Shown: in pieces, positions 41,863 to 42,814 of the stretch
How positions within the stretch are numbered: the stretch's first letter is position 1
Layout: every line of letters starts with the position of its first letter
Assembly: GCF_000422645.1 (NCBI RefSeq)
Contig: NZ_AUGL01000030.1
Location: 1 to 42,814, forward strand
Source: Ferrimonas futtsuensis DSM 18154
GTDB lineage: Bacteria > Pseudomonadota > Gammaproteobacteria > Enterobacterales > Shewanellaceae
Direction: 5' to 3'
DNA: 42,814 nucleotides
The notes under the pieces: model-generated
What the model was told of the DNA's origin: nothing
Seen by the model: the letters and a program-made list of their open reading frames with translations, nothing else
Databases searched by the model: none
Made by a program: the position numbers and the translations under genes

Positions 41863-42814
41863 ATGATCAAAGTTGCCATCAATGGATATGGCCGTATCGG
41901 CCGCAACGTCGTCCGTGCACTATATGAAAGCGAAAAAGACTACCCCATCCAAATCGTTGCCATTAACGACCTGGGTGACGCATCCATCAACGCTCACCTG
42001 ACCAAGTACGACTCCGTACACGGTCGCTTCAATGCCAAAGTTGAGCACAGCGACGATGCCATCACCATCAACGGTGACAAAATTCTGACTTTCTCCGAGC
42101 GCGATCCCTCCAAGCTGCCTTGGGCAGACCTGGGTGTGGACGTAGTGTTCGAGTGTACCGGTATCTTCACTACCAAGGCGACCGCGTCTAAGCACATCGA
42201 AGCTGGCGCCAAGAAAGTCATCATCTCCGCTCCAGGTAAAGAAGTAGACGCCACTGTTGTTTACGGTGTTAACCACGACGTCATCACTTCCGATATGACC
42301 GTTATCTCCAACGCGTCCTGCACCACCAACTGCCTGGCGCCTTTCGCCAAGCCGTTGAACGACGCTCTGGGTATCGAGTCCGGTCTGATGACCACAGTAC
42401 ACGCCTACACCAACGACCAGCGTCTGTCTGACGTATACCACTCTGACCTGCGTCGCGCCCGTGCTGCAGCCGTCAACATGATCCCCACCAAGACCGGCGC
42501 TGCTGCCGCTGTGGGCCTGGTTGTACCTGAGCTGGCTGGTAAGTTCGACGGCGGTGCGGTTCGTGTACCTACCGTAAACGTATCCCTGGTTGACCTGTCT
42601 TTCGTGGCCAGCCGTGACACCACTATTGAAGAAGTGAACGCCATCATCGAGAAAGCGTGCGCATCTGGTGCCATGAGCGAAGTTCTGGCTGTAAACCATG
42701 AGCCTCTGGTGTCCATCGACTTCAACCACAGCCCTTACTCCTCCACCTTCGACGCCACTCAGACCCGAGTGAATGGTCGCCTGGTGAAAGTAATGGCCTG
42801 GTATGACAACGAGT
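41863..42814 (+). CDS. gapA: Type I glyceraldehyde-3-phosphate dehydrogenase, cut by window end
   Basis: About 317 residues are visible; the window ends inside the conserved WYDNE segment, so roughly 15 residues are missing. The start is [21 protein letters not shown], the NAD fold; the catalytic Cys is in [12 protein letters not shown] and the His in [10 protein letters not shown]. Phosphate-binding [20 protein letters not shown] is complete. It is the standard-length GAPDH, paired with the long form on the other side of the DUF2989 gene. Erythrose-4-phosphate dehydrogenase (Epd) is a possible alternative because the two families are close, but the AINDLGD and TKTG segments favour GAPDH. The 235-base leader upstream is AT-rich and should hold the promoter. 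Confidence 0.9.
   Translation, partial: MIKVAINGYGRIGRNVVRALYESEKDYPIQIVAINDLGDASINAHLTKYDSVHGRFNAKVEHSDDAITINGDKILTFSERDPSKLPWADLGVDVVFECTGIFTTKATASKHIEAGAKKVIISAPGKEVDATVVYGVNHDVITSDMTVISNASCTTNCLAPFAKPLNDALGIESGLMTTVHAYTNDQRLSDVYHSDLRRARAAAVNMIPTKTGAAAAVGLVVPELAGKFDGGAVRVPTVNVSLVDLSFVASRDTTIEEVNAIIEKACASGAMSEVLAVNHEPLVSIDFNHSPYSSTFDATQTRVNGRLVKVMAWYDNE

Noticed and set aside
41920-42729. 269-codon minus-strand frame opposite gapA
   Set aside because: Antisense shadow of a highly expressed gene.

Overview
The window reads as chromosomal DNA of a marine-type gammaproteobacterium, most likely Ferrimonas or a close relative in the Shewanella/Alteromonadales neighbourhood. This is inferred from the E. 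coli-type initiator tRNA, the rnfABCDGE-nth operon, tusDCB-tusE, yccA, ygiB-ygiC, aidB, a DUF2989 lipoprotein and the long-form GAPDH, together with GC-rich coding sequence. No database was searched.

Layout. 1-3,000: initiator tRNA-fMet with a good sigma70 promoter, then the three parts of the uncharacterised AmmeMemoRadiSam system (amrB, amrS, amrA) in one block. 3,100-7,080: a 982-residue membrane PAS-GAF-GGDEF-EAL protein and a DMT-family exporter. 7,500-14,310: the ion-pumping Rnf/Rsx electron-transfer complex with nth; RnfC carries six 96-bp in-frame repeats. 14,350-18,520: a VOC protein, DUF2919 and DUF350 membrane proteins, ygiB, ygiC, a PIN-like protein, and a 27-residue YnhF-type membrane microprotein. 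18,650-24,460: a LysE exporter, a LysR regulator, two unknown proteins and an AidB-type acyl-CoA dehydrogenase with a PsrA-like site upstream.

24,500-32,770 is the most interesting part. A minus-strand operon runs rdhA-rdhB-rdhC (corrinoid reductive dehalogenase, its membrane anchor and an FMN/Fe-S membrane protein), followed by three tightly coupled genes: a 57-residue membrane peptide, a double-CxxC protein and a LuxR-like regulator. RdhA has a Tat signal, two Fe-S motifs, and the Tyr, Asn and Arg at the spacing known from Sulfurospirillum PceA. Divergent from rdhA is a FadL/TodX-type outer-membrane channel, then a LysR regulator, then a flavoprotein that resembles iodotyrosine deiodinase and keeps its Glu/Tyr/Lys lid residues. 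I infer an organohalide-use locus: uptake of hydrophobic halogenated compounds, respiratory dehalogenation at the membrane, a second flavin dehalogenase, and two local regulators.

32,900-42,814: a stand-alone EF-G, tRNA-Ser(UGA) whose transcript carries a second partial copy of the tRNA 3' end before its terminator, a GNAT and a DUF4440 protein, yccA, tusDCB-tusE for tRNA 2-thiolation, a long GAPDH, a DUF2989 lipoprotein, and gapA cut by the window edge.
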